In this document: in pieces, positions 38,319-49,440 of the stretch
Position numbering within the stretch: position 1 is the first letter of the stretch
How the letters are laid out: each line of letters begins with the position of its first letter
Source of the DNA: Symbiodinium natans
Lineage: Eukaryota; Sar; Dinophyceae; Suessiales; Symbiodiniaceae
Assembly: GCA_905221605.1 (NCBI GenBank)
Contig: CAJNDS010002071.1
Span: forward strand, 460,001 to 524,000
Reading direction: 5' to 3'
DNA: 64,000 nucleotides
Made by a program: the position numbers and the translations under genes
Notes under the pieces: generated by a model
Database searches by the model: none
Told to the model about the DNA's origin: nothing
Seen by the model: only the letters and a program-made list of their open reading frames with translations

Positions 38319-38968
38319 GCAAGCCGCAAGAGCTCTCTCCCGATTCCGATGACACTCCACGTGTGCACGTGTACAGGCACGTAGCCGCGTTGCTTGTGCC
38401 ATCTTTTCTATGATGCTTACTATGCCACTTGTACAGGCGAGTCCCACAGCCTAAGGGGGGCTGGGCGAACTCTGCAGACAGCCCGTGGAGCGGGCCTCAT
38501 GGAATTCATAAATACTTGGACCTGCGCCCGCAGAAGGCGAGCTGCAGCCAACCTCAAGGAGCCGCGGATGTCGACACAATGTCGCTGGGCGCGAAAGATG
38601 AAACCAACCGTCAAGTGTGGGTACTGCGTAGAAGCTTCAGGCAGTTTCATCCCTCTCCCCCTTTAGAGAAGACCAACGATCCCGCGCCCTCCTTCGGCCA
38701 AAAAATGCTTTACATCCCGAGTTCCGAGATACCCAAACACCTTCAAGACCTCAAACCATAAACAGAAGCCCCAAGCCCTAAGCACTACCTAAGCCCTGAG
38801 CCCTAGAAGCCTCTAAGGAGCCAAACAAAACACCCCCTAAATTTTAAAACCCTAAACCCTAAGTCCTAAACCCTAAACCCTAAACCCTAAACCCTAAACC
38901 CTAAACCCTAAACCCTAAACCCTAAACCCGAAAGCAAAAAACGGTTTGGGGGGGGCTGTTGTGCCCAG
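38319..38968. other. 3' flank of permease and spacer
   Basis: Unique GC-rich sequence to about 38760 with overlapping open frames on both strands and no recognisable domain, likely 3' UTR and spacer. A CCCTAAA array occupies 38850-38932. Confidence 0.5.
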
Positions 38969-39995
38969 GCCCACAAGCAGCTCCTGGAGGCCCAGAAGCA
39001 GGCCCCGGAGGACAAGAGAGCCGCTGTGCCCAGAGAGGGGTTTAGGGTTTAGGGTTTAGGGTTTAGGGTTTAGGGCTTAGGGTTTAGGATTTCGGGCTTA
39101 GGGTTTAGGGTTTAGGGGCTCATGAGTTCTTCGGATTGTTGGGGTTCATAATTCTTAATAAAGGGGATATAAGAGGGGACCCCTACCAGGATCTTATTCC
39201 CTTCTATAAACCCCTATATGGACCTTATATAGTCCCTATTTACCTAAATAGTCCCTACATTTCCCCCAAAGCTCCCTGATGAGGGTCTCTCTTTTCGTCC
39301 CCTGAAATTCACAATTGCCATTCCGAAGTTTTTTGTGTTTAAGATGAGTTTAAAGATATTCATCATACTAGTGCTTGTAACAGTATGGGTTTCGGGTTAA
39401 AGCTTTTGGGTTTACAGGCTTTAGGGTTCAGGATTTAGGGTTTCTTGTGGGCTTGGGGGGATGCCTTGGAGTTTGATTGAACGGGCGCTCGTTTTGGGGT
39501 TTCGGGTTTAGGGCTTAGGGCTGCTCTGGTGAGGACACTAAAAACCCTAAAGCCTTCCCACACTTAACCCTAAACCTGTTATAGGTTATAGGGTTCTTAA
39601 GGGGAGAGGGGGGGTGGGGTTCATGGGGGGTAGGTAGCTAGGGAACCTTAGGAAGCTTTGGGAGCCTTAGGGAGTAATTAGTGGAGAGTCTTAGTTAGGG
39701 AACCTTGGGTTACATACCTCCCCCCCCCCCCTTCCCTCAAGAACCCCATAAGCCTGTGGTGGTCCCCAAACCCTAAAATTCAAACCCTAAACCCCAAACC
39801 CCAAACCCTAAACCCTAAACCATAGACCCTAAACCCTAAACCCTAAACCCTAAACCCTAAACCCTAAACCCTAAACCCTAAACCCTAAACCCTAAACCCT
39901 AAACCTGTGGTGGCCCAGGTGCAGGAAGAGCTGCGAAAGGTGAAGGTCGAGCTGCGCCGCGCGGCTCAGAAAGCCGCGCACGGGCGAGCGCGTGT
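38969..39995 (+). CDS. Candidate exons of an unknown helical protein (A)
   Basis: Two GC-rich islands preceded by CAG acceptors: 38969-39037 (AHKQLLEAQKQAPEDKRAA) and 39919-39995 (VQEELRKVKVELRRAAQKAA). Both read as charged, Ala/Leu/Glu-rich helices of coiled-coil type, and are separated only by telomere-type arrays and palindromic fragments. Function not recognisable. The joining of exons is inference. Confidence 0.4.
39780..39905. repeat. CCCTAAA array
   Basis: About 16 units with few variants, directly before the second candidate exon. Confidence 0.95.
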
Positions 39996-40094
39996 GTCTG
40001 CAAACTGGTTCAAGCTGGGTTTACGGTTTAGGGTTTAGGTTTAGGGTTTAGGGTTTAGGGTTTGGGGTTTCGGGTTTAGGGTTTAGGGTTCAGG

Positions 40095-40195
40095 AGTATC
40101 CGAAAATAGGGGTACCCTTGTTGGGGCGGTCCCTTTAAGGGGATCCTCTTCTATTTGGGCTTTAAGGGGTACCCCTATTTGGGGAAATACCCAGC
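40095..40195. mobile_element. Family D palindromic element
   Basis: GAAAATAGGGGTACCC at the left pairs with GGGTACCCCTATTTGGGG at the right. The outer right end GGGAAATACCC matches the GGGTATTTCCC repeated at 21008 and 21084. Confidence 0.6.
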
Positions 40196-40683
40196 TGAAC
40201 TACAGCCTGCTTAGGAGTAATTCATATACACCGATGGGAATAGCAAGCATAGTATTTTTTAGGATGTCTGTATGTATAAAAACACGTAAAACCCAAGAGA
40301 ATATTAAGCATATTGTTGTTGTTGAGGTTCTAAGGGGAGTTTTGTGAAAGGCACGCAGTGTATCGTGTGCGTCCAAGATCTGACACGCCCTTTGCGGAAA
40401 GCCTTTTTCCAGAGGGTGGGGAGTTGGGCCTTTGCAGTACATTTGGTTTTTGGGGGTTTTCGTGTTTGGGTTGTACCTAAACCCCAAACCCTAAACCCTA
40501 AACCCCAAACCCGAAACCCTAAACCCTAAATCCTGAACCCTATCTGCTTCTTGCGGCCAGGAAAAGAGGAAGAGATGCAGAGCCGGGCGAAGGCAAACTT
40601 CGTCAGGGTTTAGGGGGAGAGGGGGGGGGGGAGGGAGGAGGGGGCTGTGCGCCCTAAGCCCTAAACCCTAAACCCTATTCCCC

Positions 40684-40782
40684 CTGGTTCTGAGTAGGGA
40701 ATGAGGGAATGAGGCTCCCGATCGATGCCCTTGAAGGGATGACATAGGGTGCCTCCTTCCCTCATCCCCTACTAAGAACCAG
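40684..40782. mobile_element. Family A element
   Basis: CTGGTTCTGAGTAGGGAATG at the left, CCTACTAAGAACCAG at the right. The same TIR type forms the intron at 31126-31256, but here no flanking exon is evident. Confidence 0.8.
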
Positions 40783-40831
40783 CCAGTATTCAGGGCAAAG
40801 AGAGGCCGAAGATGCATCACCCACCCTTAGA

Positions 40832-40938
40832 CCCAGGAGTAACCTAGGTATGAAAAGGGTGCCCTTTTTGTTTTTAAGGGGATTACAAGGGACCCTCAAA
40901 CCCTAAAAAGATGGAGTAACGGCCTACTCCGGGTCCTG
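40832..40938. mobile_element. Family G element
   Basis: GACCCAGGAGTAACC at the left and GGCCTACTCCGGGTCC at the right match the ends of the permease intron 1 element. The interior is different. Confidence 0.65.
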
Positions 40939-41326
40939 GTGCGTAACCCCCAAAGGGCCCATGTACCTCTATAAGCCCGGGCCCCAACATCACGAGGGGG
41001 GGAGGGGGAGGGGAGACTTTGGATCTTGTCTCTGATCAAGACTAGGTAGGATACTTGTGGCACATTTTCTATAGTTTGCTCTTGCTTTGTTTAAGAGCAA
41101 CCCTAAATCCTAAACCCCAAACCCTAAACCCTAAACGCTTATCCAGGAAGATTTTGTCAGAGGGTGTTTTAGTGGCCATCCTAGGAAGAATCTTGGCATG
41201 TCGGGGAGGGGAGACTCTGGGGTGGCCAAGCAATTAGGGCTTGTGGTTTTGGGTATTTAGGGTTTAGGGTTTAGGGTTTAGGGGTTTAGGGGTTTAGGGT
41301 TTGGGGTTTAGGTCCTTGGCGGACAG

Positions 41327-41822
41327 GTGGCGGAGATCCGCGATGGGCTGAAAAGGCCTGGGCCTGGGTTGGTTCAAGGGGGGGAAATGGGCCCAGAGCC
41401 CCCTGATGCTGAAAACCCCCCCGAATAAGGTGCCCTTCGGCCCTTACTCAGGGTACTTGGGGTTGGGTCAGGAGTTTGGGGTTTTGGGGTTCGGACTTGG
41501 CGGACCAAGGCCTGTAGATCTCTGAGCCCGAAACCGTCCTAAGCTCCTCAACCCCTACCCCCCAAACACACACAAACCCCAAAGCCTCTGAGGCCGAAAC
41601 CAATCTGCTGGCACACCATAAGGCCCAACTTGAACCTGGAATCCTAGACCGACTCATGGTGCCTGAGCCCTGAACCCGAGACCCTGTCGCCCTAGACCCT
41701 ACAGGCCCTGTCGCCCCAACCCTGCACGCTAAACTCCCCTAGGCCCTAAAACCTGAACCCCAAATCCGACCGCGCCACAGGGCTCGCACGGAGGGCTCCG
41801 AGGTCATGCCGCTGTTGAGGCA
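41327..41822 (+). CDS. Candidate exons of the unknown helical protein (B)
   Basis: 41327-41355 after GGACAG reads VAEIRDGLK. 41779-41822 after CACAG reads ARTEGSEVMPLLRQ. Very short, supported only by an AG acceptor, GC-rich coding-like composition and similarity in character to the islands at 38969 and 39919. Confidence 0.25.
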
Positions 41823-43430
41823 GGGCTTACAGGGGCTTACAGGGGCTTAGGGTTCAGGGTTTCGGGGTTGGGGGTTGGCGGGGTGGGGGGGGGTCCGGGT
41901 GGTTTAGGTAGGGCGAAGAGGGAGCTGGGCTTGGGTTGTGTAGAACTTCTTGTTATTCCTTGCTTGGCTTGGCACGTCTGATAAGAATCCATAGCACCCC
42001 GCAGCCCCCTTCAACAACCCTAAATCCGAGGGCCTAGAAGGCGGTTCTAACTTGTCTGTGCTCAGACTTGGGGTCCGCCCCAAGGTATATGCCAATTCTA
42101 CCCTACGCTGAATACATTCAATAATAAACGGGCGTTGATTGGATTCGACCCTGGAAATTTCCCGTTGGGCATGTCGGTAGCAACGCATATGAGATTGGCT
42201 CAGGGCCTGGTAGATTTCTAATAACGTCCAGCCCTCCCCCTACACCCTACACCCTACACCCTAAACTCTAAACCCTAAACCGGCCCTCCGGCTCCCATGA
42301 TAAAGTCTGCCGTATGCCAGACCTTGGATTAAGAAATGGAACCGTGGTCAGGGACAAATCTCAGGGTTTAGGGTTTAGGGTTTAGGTTTTGGGGTTGTTG
42401 GGAGCATTTCTCATGACATGCGTTTGCTGTACTTGTACCACTTGAGGGGTTTAAAGTAGATTGAGGTGTTGGGTTCAGGTCAGGCTTTGGTAAGGGCCTT
42501 GAGCTTGGATTCCAACCTGAGCTTGTTTTGAAGACTGTTGAGGAGGTTGTGAGGCCAATGTGTGGACATCCAACAGAGCAGCGTGTGCCCGTCAGCGGAA
42601 TGAGTACGCCCAAGACCGGCGGGATTCGCGGCCGCAGTCTTGCTTTTTTGAGCCTTCATCCAACGAATCCACTGTATACCCTAAACGCTAAAGCCTAAAA
42701 GTATCAGCAGTGATCACACATGATCTGCTGCCGGCAATCTTGTGGTTCACAATAAACAGTGCACCACTATGACGACCCTCACCACAAGCGACGTGGACGG
42801 CATGTAGCCCAGCCCTATACACTGAATGATGCGGCTCGGGCAGCACGCCAGCAGCGTGCCGGGTTTAGGGTTTAGGGTTTAGGGTTTAGGGTTTAGGGTT
42901 TAGGGTTTAGGGTGTTTTACTCACATTCTGCAAAAATCCCTGTCGGAGTGAGGTTTGGGGGACCTCATGACGTGTGGGTTTCATAGACCCCGAAGCCCCA
43001 AACCCTAGACCCAAAACTCAACGCCAAGCCCGAGGCAGCATTACCCTGAATGTCACATGTAGGGTTTCGGGTTTGGGGTTTAGGGTTTAGGGTTTGGGGT
43101 TTCTGAATGTCTCAAGGCAGCTGTCCTCGACCAGCTGCTCCTGGGAGACAGTCATGGACTGGTGGGATTTGGGTTTCGTGCTTAAACCCTTAAACCCTAA
43201 ACCCTTTACCCTAAACAGGTTAAGGCTATGTGCTTACACCCTTTACCCTAAACCCTTTACCCTCAACAGGTTTTATGGTTTTGTAGTACAACAGGTTCAG
43301 AATTAATTTTTGGGGCCTAGGGCCCGGGCTTTTGAGCTGCTTAGAGGCTGGCTTTGTGGTTCGGGGAGATCCTCGGTTTAGGGTTTGAGGTCTAGGATTG
43401 AAGAGTTTCAGGGTTCAGAGCTCATTTCTC
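41823..43430. other. Spacer or intron sequence without clear gene
   Basis: Short unique stretches, a G-rich patch near 41870-41900 and a TTTAGGG array at 42860-42912. Minus-strand open frames at 41904-42188 and 42368-42613 have no recognisable domain. Confidence 0.5.
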
Positions 43431-43432
43431 AG

Positions 43433-43534
43433 TCGAAGCTGCCGAAGAGGACTTCTGCGAAGCCCGTGAGCACCTCGTAAGCACCTATGTAGCGGCTTAC
43501 CTCGGTAGGCGGAAAGGCCTCGATGCGACGTAAG
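43433..43534 (+). CDS. Candidate exon of the unknown helical protein (C)
   Basis: After TCTCAG the frame reads EAAEEDFCEAREHL, then VSTYVAAYLGRRKG, a charged helix. A GT lies after CACCTC. Function unknown. Confidence 0.35.
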
Positions 43535-44127
43535 AGCGCCATCAAAGAGATGCTTTGAGTGTTGAAAGCAACAACGGGCGAGCCAGGCAAGCGCGCGGCC
43601 GGGGTGTAGCGTTTAGAGTTTTATGGGGTTATAGGGTTTTACAAGTCTCAGCGTTGATCGTTCTGGGCGAGCAAGGCTGCTTCCCGCCTTGTCTAAGGGT
43701 AGGTACATGGTCCCTTCATATGGTCCCTTGCCTTCGTCAACGGGTTCTGAATTATGCCTTGCGGCTTATAGGGTATACAAGGCATACAAGGGGTAGAAAA
43801 GGGGTTCCGATTTAAGGGCCGAACCATCTAATTACCACACCCTGAGATCTTGAGAATCACCTCAAAGGACTCACACTCGTACTCCTAAGGATGAAGCTTC
43901 GGGATTTGGGAGTATATTTTTCGATTGTCGGGTACGAAAATTCCTAAAAAAAGCAAAGTAGTTTGTTTTTTGCTAGGGTTTCAAGTTCAGTAGAGGTTCC
44001 CTTAATATTCTCCTAGTAATGGCCTTTTTTGTTAGAAGAACTTTCAAAGGGGTCCCCAAACCCAAGGGTAGAACCTTAGGGGGTTCAAGGAAGAGTCCCA
44101 TGAGAGTCACCGTGTCGTTCCCGTTAT

Positions 44128-44276
44128 TTAGGGTTTTTAGGGTTTAGGGGTTTAGGGGTTTAGGGGTTTAGGGGTTTAGGGGTTTAGGGGTTTAGGGGTT
44201 TAGGGGTTTAGGGGTTTAGGGGTTCAGGGGTTCAGGGGTTCAGGGGTTTAGGGGTTTAGGGGTTTAGGGGTTTAGG
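44128..44276. repeat. TTTAGGGG array
   Basis: About 17 tandem 8 bp TTTAGGGG units with a small TTCAGGGG sub-block. Longest homogeneous 8-mer array of the window. Confidence 0.95.
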
Positions 44277-44280
44277 GTAC

Positions 44281-44895
44281 TTCACAGCTGCTGCAATTCT
44301 CTGCACAAGCCATCCGAAACCCTAAAAACTCTAGCTTTGTGGTTTTTGCATGTTTGCTTGATTTTCGCATGTTCTTAGCATGTTGGATTTTAGAGTGCTT
44401 GGGCCGCGCTCGCTTCCTCGAAGGACGCCAGCAACATGACTTTGACACGGCTTGCTTGGCCGACGATACATCTTTCAAGCGCGCATTTCGAAGGAAGACA
44501 ACAGACAGACAGCTACGGTCACGGGCGGCAACTCGTCCTCCAGCTGGTCTAGCTCGAGCGAGCAGATGGCAGCCGATGGTGGCTGGTCTCAATGGTCCAG
44601 TGGTCCCACTGGTTCCATTGAAAAGATTGGGACTCATGGACTGGAGCCAGCAATGGGCATCATAAGGCACATCGCCGAAATTCCATTCTGACCACGCCAG
44701 CAGGTTTCTCGTTGGTTTCGGGTTTAGCACCCTAAACCCTAAACCCACAACCCTAAACCCATGAATCAGTTTAGGGTATAGAGTCGAGAAGCAAAGGAAA
44801 AGTGGCCCACACGTGCCCAGCGAACCCTGCGCTCGCCAATGAATCCCCTTTTCTCTCGGCGAACCGAAGTCCCTGCTTTCAACAGGGTTCAGGGT
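44281..44895. other. Unique stretch, no supported gene
   Basis: About 430 bp of non-repeat sequence open on both strands. One + frame contains GGWSQWSSG, reminiscent of a thrombospondin type 1 start, but lacks the cysteines of that module. Left unannotated as a gene. Confidence 0.4.
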
Positions 44896-45019
44896 TTAGG
44901 GGCTCGGGTTTAGGGTTTAAAAAACCCCACAAGAATTCGTAATGCGCAAACCCTAATCCCTAAACCCTTTGAGCACCCGAAGCCCTGCCCCGACTGCCTC
45001 AACCCGAAAACCCAACTCC

Positions 45020-45020
<1 letters not shown>

Positions 45021-45078
<58 letters not shown>
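45021..45078. repeat. C58 homopolymer
   Basis: 58 consecutive C residues, the longest homopolymer here. True length is uncertain because such runs are hard to sequence. Confidence 0.95.
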
Positions 45079-45255
45079 AGCCCCCCACCCACCGAAGCAC
45101 TCAAACCTTGTAAGACCTCCCCAAAAGGGTTGAAACCCACGACCCTAAACCCTGAACCCTGAACCCTAAAAGGCCCAAGCCTTGAACGCAAGAACCTTTA
45201 AAGCCCTGATCCCCTGGCTTCCTTCAAAAACTCCCCACCTTCCACCTCGGACCCC

Positions 45256-45409
45256 TACTTGGAGGTTCATGGTACTTGCTCACCACTTATAACTGTACTG
45301 ATAGCCCTACTTATAATACCCCTAAGGGCCTTATAGGGGTTATCCCAACTATAAGTAGGGTTATAAGCCCAGTTATAAGTGGGTAGTAGGTACCATGAAC
45401 CTCCAAGTA
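45256..45409. mobile_element. Family C element, full copy
   Basis: 154 bp with ends TACTTGGAGGTTCATGGTAC / GTACCATGAACCTCCAAGTA, a perfect 20 bp inverted repeat. Further internal pairing (CACTTATAACTG / CAGTTATAAGTG) makes the whole element a long hairpin. Confidence 0.9.
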
Positions 45410-45644
45410 ACCCTTGGGTTTTTGGGGACCCTTCTCAAAGATCCTCTAAGGGCATATAAGGGCCATCACTGGGAGTACATTTAAGAGAACCTCTTAGGGC
45501 TACATCCTAAGGGGTCGGAGTATGACTCCCTTGATGGATGCCTTACCCTAAGCTCCTTCAGTCTTATTGCTGAGCCCTTGAGCTTGAAAAAAACCCTGAA
45601 TCTGAGCAATGAGCATCCCGAACACTTCAAGCCCTAAACCCTAA

Positions 45645-45895
45645 ACCCCAGACCCTAAACCCTAATCCCTAAACGCTAAACCCTAAACCCTAAGCCCTAA
45701 GCCCTAAGCCCTAAACCCTACTCCATGAACCCTCTGAACCCTATGAACCCTATGAACCCAATGATGCCTATGAACCCCATGAACCCTGTGAACCCTAAAT
45801 CCCAACCCTAAACCCTAAACCCTAAACCCTAAACCCTAAACCCTAAACCCTAAACCCTAAACCCTAAACCCTAAACCCTAAACCCTATGAACCCT
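45645..45895. repeat. CCCTAAA and CCCTATGAA arrays
   Basis: CCCTAAA/CCCTAAG units, then several CCCTATGAA 9-mers (45735-45800) related to the 9-mer array at 9037-9240, then about twelve perfect CCCTAAA units. Confidence 0.9.
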
Positions 45896-45918
45896 AGACC
45901 CTACACAGCCTAGGGGGG

Positions 45919-46530
45919 CAATGCCTGTTGCCTGCGAGGAGACTCGCATCGGCGTGGAGCTAAAGAGCTGCCAGGCTTTAGGGTTTAGGGTTTAGGGTTT
46001 AAGGTTCAGGTTTAGGGTTTTGGGTTTAGGGTTTAGGGTCTAGGGTTTGTCTTGTAGTGGCTTAGGGATTCAGGGACCGTACCTTGTGAACAGCCCTCAA
46101 AGGGTAAAGCATGCAGGAACCCCCCCCCCCCCGGCCCTGGTGGCACTCGCATCACGAACCTGTGCAGCCAGCCACTTTGACCGTCTGTCCTGCACCTTTA
46201 GGGTTCAGGGTTCAGGGTTCAGGGTTCAGGGTTCAGGGTTCAGGGTTTAGGGTTGGTTCTCCGCCAAGAACACTAAGGTCACCCTTAAGTTCTAAGCCCT
46301 CCACTGCTGATGTCAGGAGTGTGGAGCAGAAGCGAAGAAGCTGCTGGCTCAGGGACAACTGGCTGGTTCTTGGTAGGGAATGAGGTACCCTGTATAATTC
46401 CTTATGGTGTATATTTATAGAGCCCCAATTCCCACATTCCCTTGTAAGAACCAGTGGGACAAGCCGTTCAGGGCTTGGGGCCGTAGATCTTCAACTCATG
46501 TTGTCCGCATCGAGCTCTATGTCCTGGATT
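45919..46530 (+). CDS. Candidate exons of the unknown helical protein (D)
   Basis: 45919-45973 reads AMPVACEETRIGVELKSCQ. 46313-46362 reads ECGAEAKKLLAQGQL and, after removal of the family A element 46363-46454, continues DKPFRAWGRR in the same frame. The restored frame across the element supports coding use, but no family is recognised. Confidence 0.4.
46363..46454 (+). mobile_element. Family A element, possible intron
   Basis: 92 bp; ends CTGGTTCTTGGTAGGGAATG and TAAGAACCAG. TGG on both sides. It interrupts a coding-like stretch whose frame is restored when it is removed. Confidence 0.7.
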
Positions 46531-46534
46531 AGTC

Positions 46535-46680
46535 AAACCCTAAACCCTTAAACCGTAAACCCTAAACCTTAAACCCTAAACCCTAAACCCTAAACCCTAA
46601 ACCCTAAACCCTAAACCCTAAACCCTAAACCCTAAACCCTAAACCCTAAACCCTAAACCCTAAACCCTAACCCTTAATCC
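46535..46680. repeat. CCCTAAA array
   Basis: About 19 units, nearly perfect. Confidence 0.95.
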
Positions 46681-47160
46681 TAAAGCCCTCGTCGCCCTAA
46701 GCCACCTCGAAGGCCTTCGTCCCTAAACCGCCTAGAGCTTCGTGAGCTTCGGGTCTTCAAGGCCTTCGACCCCTAAAGCCCAAAACCCTTTCGCCCTGTT
46801 TAGGGTTTAGGGGTTTAGGGTTTAGGGTTTAGGGTTTAGGGTTTAGGGTTTAGGGTTAGGGTTTAGGGTTTAGGGTTTAACCCTCAACCCCCCACCCCGC
46901 CCCCACCCCCCGAAATATAAGGCCAGTGCGGAACACCCAAAGCACAAGCCGCCTTACCCTCAACCCGAACCCTGAACCCTGAGCCCTATAAACCCTAAGC
47001 CCCAAGATTCACCCTAAGCCCTAAGCCCTAAGCCCTAAACCCTAAACCCTAAACCCTAAACCCTAAACCCTAAAACCCTAAAACCCTAAAACCCTAAACC
47101 CTAAACCCTATGAACCAAAAGCCCCCTGAAGCCCAAGCCCCAAGATCATGCATCCCTACC

Positions 47161-47235
47161 GATGCGGTGAGGCTTTGTGACGAGATCCTGGCGAAGTTCA
47201 AGGACCAGTCGAAGGAGACGCACGGCGAGAACACC
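47161..47235 (+). CDS. Candidate exon of the unknown helical protein (E)
   Basis: Reads DAVRLCDEILAKFKDQSKET, a clear amphipathic helix in a GC-rich island between telomere-type arrays. One of the more convincing islands, but no AG directly adjoins its start. Confidence 0.4.
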
Positions 47236-47495
47236 TTAGGGTTTAGGGTTTAGGGTTTAGGGTTTAGGGTTTCAGGGGAAGGAAGGGACTCAAATGCCAA
47301 CGTAAGCCCTAAACCCTAAGCTCTTAAACCCTAAACCCCAAACCCCAAACCCCAAACCCCAAGCTCTTAAACCCTAAACCCTAAACCCCAAACCCCAAGC
47401 TCTTACAACCCTAAACCGGAAACCCTAAGCTCATTAAATCCTAAAGCACTCCAATGGCTTGTGAATGTGGTGTTGGAGTAGCGGTTGTAGAGGTG

Positions 47496-47693
47496 TACTT
47501 GGAGGTTCAGGGTACTTATTAACCAATTACAACTGATACTGAAAACCCACTTACAAGCCTCTTAAGTGCCCTAATATGGTTATAAGTACAGCTATAAGTA
47601 CAGTGATAAACCCTAAACCCTAAATCCTAAAGCCGAAACCCCAAGCCCTAGTCCAGTTATAAGTGGTTAATGAGTACCTTTTACCTCCAAGTA
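47496..47693. mobile_element. Family C element with telomere-type repeats inside
   Basis: Ends TACTTGGAGGTTCAGGGTAC and GAGTACCTTTTACCTCCAAGTA. At 198 bp it is about 45 bp longer than the 45256 copy, the extra being CCCTAAA-like repeats at about 47608-47653. Confidence 0.85.
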
Positions 47694-48141
47694 GGGCATC
47701 TTCACTCGGACCCCCGACTCCCTTTCCCTGTTCGGGAGCTGCCTTCAGGTGCTAGGGTTTAGGGTTTAGGGTTTAGGGTTAGGGTCTAGGGTCTAGGGTC
47801 TAGGGCTGAGGACTTAGGGCTTAGGGGTTAGGGTTTGGGGCAATCTAGTGGCTCAGGAACTCCCAAAATGAGCCCACACCCTAAGCCCGAACTCTACCCC
47901 TTCCCTGCCTTAATTCTGACCCTGGCCAGGATGCCAGTAGGGTTTAGGGTTTAGGGTTTAGGGTTTAGGGTTTAGGGTTTAGGGTAGTACGAGGTCTTCC
48001 TTTTGGGTCAAGGTCCCATCAACACCCAGCTGAACCAGAAGCGTTGTAACAATTCCTTGGCATCCTGAATTAAGCCCCCAAGCCCGAGACCCTAAACCTG
48101 AACCCTAGTTGGACCAGCCCCAAGCCCACGGCAATTACTAG

Positions 48142-48202
48142 ACTCGACGAAAAAGCTAAGGCAGAGGCCTCTCTGGGAAGGATAGAGCGCCTTGTCCTAC
48201 CA
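48142..48202 (+). CDS. Candidate exon of the unknown helical protein (F)
   Basis: After TACTAG the frame reads DEKAKAEASLGRIERLVLPA, a charged helix, ending exactly where the family A element at 48203 begins. Confidence 0.4.
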
Positions 48203-48432
48203 GCTCTTCGTAGGGAATGCGGGAAATGGGTACCCCCTATCTATACCTTTACGGGGTCGTATAGCCCGAAACCCTAAACCCTAAACCGTAAACCCGAAAC
48301 CCGAAACCCTAAACCCTAAACCCTAAACCCTAAACCCTAAACCCTAAACCCTAAACCCTAAACCCTAAACCCTAAACCCTACCTTGAAGGGATCTATAGA
48401 GTCCCTAGTTGCCTTCATTCCCTACAAAGAGC
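48203..48432. mobile_element. Family A element expanded by an internal CCCTAAA array
   Basis: Ends GCTCTTCGTAGGGAATG and CATTCCCTACAAAGAGC pair at 16 of 17 positions. Element halves of about 65 and 50 bp are separated by a CCCTAAA/CCCGAAA array (48267-48380), more than doubling its usual size. It shows telomere-type sequence arising within a mobile element. Confidence 0.9.
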
Positions 48433-48534
48433 CCGTAAGATGTGGCGGCCTCTCCGCCGTGGGAGCTCCGGGGGCGCGGGTGGCATTCAAGAGTTAGAGC
48501 TCCCCAGGTCACTCTAGGGGCCTTGATGATTAGT

Positions 48535-48645
48535 TTAGGGTTTAGGGTTTAGGGTTTAGGGTTTGGGGTTTGGGGTTTGGGGTTTGGGGTTTGGGGTTTG
48601 GGGTTTGGGGTTTGGGGTTTGGGGTTTGGGGTTTAGGGTTTAGGA
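48535..48645. repeat. TTTAGGG to TTTGGGG array
   Basis: Four TTTAGGG units, then about eleven TTTGGGG units, then TTTAGGG again. Same conversion as at 2604-2772. Confidence 0.9.
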
Positions 48646-48759
48646 GACGTACTATAGGTGCCCTTGAGAATTAGAATAGCATTCTGAGGGGGGTTATTAC
48701 AGTATAATTGTAAAGGGACATAAGGGGAATACTATTAGTAATTCTTCCGACCCCTATAT

Positions 48760-48896
48760 TACTTGGAGGTTCCGTGGCTAGTCATAAGTAGGCTTACAAG
48801 TATCCTAAACAAGGCTATAGCGAAAGTTGTGTTTTTAGTTTTTGGTACCCTACTCACAACTACCGTGAACCCTACTTATAGCTACCCATGAACCTT
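48760..48896. mobile_element. Degraded family C element
   Basis: Left end TACTTGGAGGTTCCGTGG is clear. The right end (CCCATGAACCTTTAA) is only partly preserved. Confidence 0.5.
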
Positions 48897-49306
48897 TAAC
48901 GGACTTGTTTGAGGTTTTAGTGTCTTGGACGTTAGGGTTTGGGGGTTTGGCGGGTTTAGGGTTTTGGGTGTGAGGTTTCGGGATTAGGGGTTGGGTTTTG
49001 GGTTTGGGGCTTTGGGTTTAGGGTTTTGCGGGGTTTAGAAGTTTACATGATTTGGGACCTGGGTGTTCAGGGATTAGGGGTTGGTGGCTTTTAAGAATCA
49101 TGGCCCACTGTTTTGGGGGGAGGGTATAGGGCTTCGTGCATTTGTGGCACGCTAAACCCTAAACCCTAAAACCCTAAAACCCCAAACCCTAAACCCTAAA
49201 CCCTAAACCCCAAACTCTGGTAGCGAAGGTATTGTGGTTCCAGATCCCATTCCAAAGAAACATGCAACCCATGCCATGTCCGCGTGTGCAATTGCATGCT
49301 TGGACA

Positions 49307-49440
49307 TAGGGCTTAGGACTTAGGGCTTAGGGCTTAGGGCTTAGGGTTTAGGGCTTAGGGCTTAGGGCTTAGGGCTGAGGGTTGAGGGTTGAGGGTTTAG
49401 GGTTTAGGGCTTAGGGCTTAGGGTTTCGGGTTTAGGGTTT
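49307..49440. repeat. TTAGGGC / TTTAGGG mixed array
   Basis: Blocks of GCTTAGG, GTTGAGG and GTTTAGG units. Confidence 0.85.

Noticed and set aside
44452-44691. Possible thrombospondin type 1 repeat (GGWSQWSSG)
   Set aside because: No cysteines of the module follow and no exon borders support it; probably coincidence.
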